From the NCBI RefSeq assembly GCF_012985205.1, contig NZ_JABEKS010000001.1, forward strand, positions 2,232,001 through 2,296,000: a stretch of 64,000 nucleotides of DNA. Reading direction: 5' to 3'. The position numbers and the translations under genes were made by a program. The stretch is from Planctomonas sp. JC2975. Its GTDB lineage: Bacteria > Actinomycetota > Actinomycetes > Actinomycetales > Microbacteriaceae. The notes under the pieces are model-generated. The model did no database searches and had not been told where the DNA came from. It saw nothing but the letters and a program-made list of their open reading frames with translations. Shown in pieces: positions 63,075 to 64,000 of this stretch (position 1 is its first letter; each line of letters starts with the position of its first letter).

Positions 63075-63923
63075 ATGCCTGACATGGCGTCACGAATCGG
63101 AACCGGCGGCAGAGCGACGAGGGGATCGGAGCCGGCCGCTGGCTCTGGCCCGTCTGCGGATCCCCAAGCGCCTGCCGGCCCCGAAGCGATGGACCGCGCG
63201 GCGCTTCCGACGAGTCTCGCGGCGGCGTGGGGTGTCGTCGACGCCGAAGGCAGTCGAGGCCCGAAGCCGGCGCACAGCGTCGAGGAGATCGTCGCCGCGG
63301 CAACCGAACTGGCGGACGCCGACGGCATCGCTGCGGCATCGCTGCCCAAGGTCGCCGCGCGTGTCGGGGTCACGGCCAACGCCCTCTATCGCTATGTCAG
63401 CTCGAAGGACGAACTGATCGTGCTGGCGGCGGATGGAGCGTGGGGCGACCCGCCGACGCTGCCCGGCGGAGACTGGCGCGCCGCCGCTTCCGCCTGGTCG
63501 CACCGATTGTTCGAGCGGTTCCTCGCCCGCCCGTGGCTGCTGGACGTGCCGACGACCGTCCCCTTGACGCCGCACAACGCGGCGTGGCTGAACGCTCTGA
63601 TCGCGGCGCTCGCACCGACGGGCATGACGTCGAAGGAGCTGCTCAGCTGCGCGTATCTGCTGGACAGCCACGCGAGGTACGACGCGAATCTGCGGCGCAA
63701 CATCCCGACGCCCGCGGCGTTGCGCGGCTCCGGTCCCGAGCGACAGCGCACGGCGAATGCGGTGCGCTCGTTCCTCGACCTCCAACTGCGATCCCGTGGC
63801 CTGAACGCCGTCGCGGACGTGATGGACGATCCCGCCTTCCTCGCCGACAAGCCATCCATGGACGGTTTCGAATTCGGCCTTGCCCGAATCCTCGACGGGA
63901 TCTCCGCGCACGTCGCACGGTGA
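63075..63923 (+). CDS. TetR-family transcriptional regulator
   Basis: The product (about 282 residues) has a 70-residue Gly/Ala/Pro-rich N-terminal tail. The TetR DNA-binding domain (about residues 70-120, IVAAATELADADGIAAASL, VAARVGVTANALYRYVSSK) follows, then an effector-binding domain with C-terminal TetR_C features (LLDSHARYDANLRR). One of ATG 63072, 63075 or 63084 could be the start; the middle one is used. It is divergent from the DUF4386 gene, and a CACAGT/ACTGTG dyad lies between them. Confidence 0.88.
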   Translation: MPDMASRIGTGGRATRGSEPAAGSGPSADPQAPAGPEAMDRAALPTSLAAAWGVVDAEGSRGPKPAHSVEEIVAAATELADADGIAAASLPKVAARVGVTANALYRYVSSKDELIVLAADGAWGDPPTLPGGDWRAAASAWSHRLFERFLARPWLLDVPTTVPLTPHNAAWLNALIAALAPTGMTSKELLSCAYLLDSHARYDANLRRNIPTPAALRGSGPERQRTANAVRSFLDLQLRSRGLNAVADVMDDPAFLADKPSMDGFEFGLARILDGISAHVAR

Positions 63924-63960
63924 TCCCGCGCGTTCGCCCATTGAAGCCTGAGCATCCGCC

Positions 63961-64000
63961 GACCTAATGTGCACATGGCTGTGCAAGTTAGTACACTGGA
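63961..64000. promoter_or_regulatory. AT-rich operator-like region at the right edge
   Basis: The last 40 bp contain CTAATGTGCACA, TGTGCAAG and TTAGTACACT, dyad-like elements of the kind seen before TetR-type regulators. The CTAA (63964) and TTAG (63988) blocks are mirror-placed. A gene probably begins just outside the window, so this is only a partial view. Confidence 0.3.

Noticed and set aside
1-64000. tRNA or rRNA genes and CRISPR arrays
   Set aside because: No T-loop/anticodon-like clusters, rRNA signatures or regularly spaced repeats were seen; the only direct repeats found are the pair at 11.4-11.7 kb.

Overview
The window is high-GC, densely coded DNA from an actinobacterium, most likely a member of the Microbacteriaceae (inferred). 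The pointers are GTG and leaderless starts, sterol-carrier, DUF3151 and DUF2316 proteins of actinobacterial type, an ECF41 sigma factor, an LCP cell-wall protein, a C-terminal transglycosylase of aggregation-promoting-factor type, and purine genes scattered singly or in small groups. It looks like an ordinary chromosomal region. No rRNA, tRNA, CRISPR array, phage module, transposase or origin was seen.

Layout. 1-3.7 kb: an ABC-2 exporter (permease cut by the left edge), a DUF2235 hydrolase, a methyltransferase and a DUF2316 protein. 3.9-11.4 kb: azoR, purM, a MocR/PdxR regulator divergent from a carboxymuconolactone decarboxylase, an NmrA-like SDR divergent from an ECF41 sigma factor, then purF. 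11.4-12.3 kb: a long non-coding stretch with two 128-bp direct repeats and a structured leader in front of a secreted transglycosylase. 13.4-24.6 kb: housekeeping and membrane genes including purD, alditol oxidase, an LCP protein, purC and a two-domain VOC protein. 24.6-28.2 kb: a PadR-controlled drug exporter and a phosphonate-associated dehydrogenase. 28.2-33.6 kb: a HAD protein lacking its nucleophile, then purS-purQ-purL and a decayed regulator fragment. 33.7-38.5 kb: AraC/VOC/DUF1905, an MFS exporter divergent from soxR, an SDR and chorismate mutase. 38.6-43.4 kb: a molybdenum-cofactor cluster (moeZ, moeA, moaC, DUF6457, moaD, moaE, mog). 43.5-49.7 kb: globin, an ABC efflux pair, a lactonase and a NarL-type two-component system. 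49.8-52.5 kb: an HTH-citrate synthase fusion divergent from a citrate synthase. 52.5-59.5 kb: PAP2 phosphatase, purA, an alpha/beta hydrolase, an autoregulated HTH/Clp-N protein, DUF3151, and a YeiH transporter with its LysR regulator. 59.6-64 kb: a 902-residue DUF4062/NB-ARC/TPR protein and a DUF4386 membrane protein divergent from a TetR regulator.

How the genes work together. Eight purine-synthesis genes (purM, F, D, C, S, Q, L, A) lie within about 50 kb and cover PRPP amination, GAR, FGAM, AIR and SAICAR formation and the first step from IMP to AMP. The molybdopterin cluster supplies sulfur transfer (MoeZ, MoaD, MoaE), cPMP formation (MoaC) and metal insertion (Mog, MoeA), but moaA is absent here. 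Several stress and efflux modules are regulator/target pairs that share a visible operator: PadR/MFS, SoxR/MFS, TetR/DUF4386, LysR/YeiH and HTH-citrate synthase/citrate synthase.

I found no clearly new multi-gene system. The best leads are the ECF41 locus with its -35-like box, the leaderless operator-covered promoter of the HTH/Clp-N gene, the citrate-synthase pair with two TGATCAA boxes 21 bp apart, the nucleophile-less HAD protein, the CTG-start overlap at 18066-18068, the repeat/leader region at 11.4-12.3 kb, the DUF4062/NB-ARC protein, and a strong excess of the hexamer GGATGC/GCATCC.
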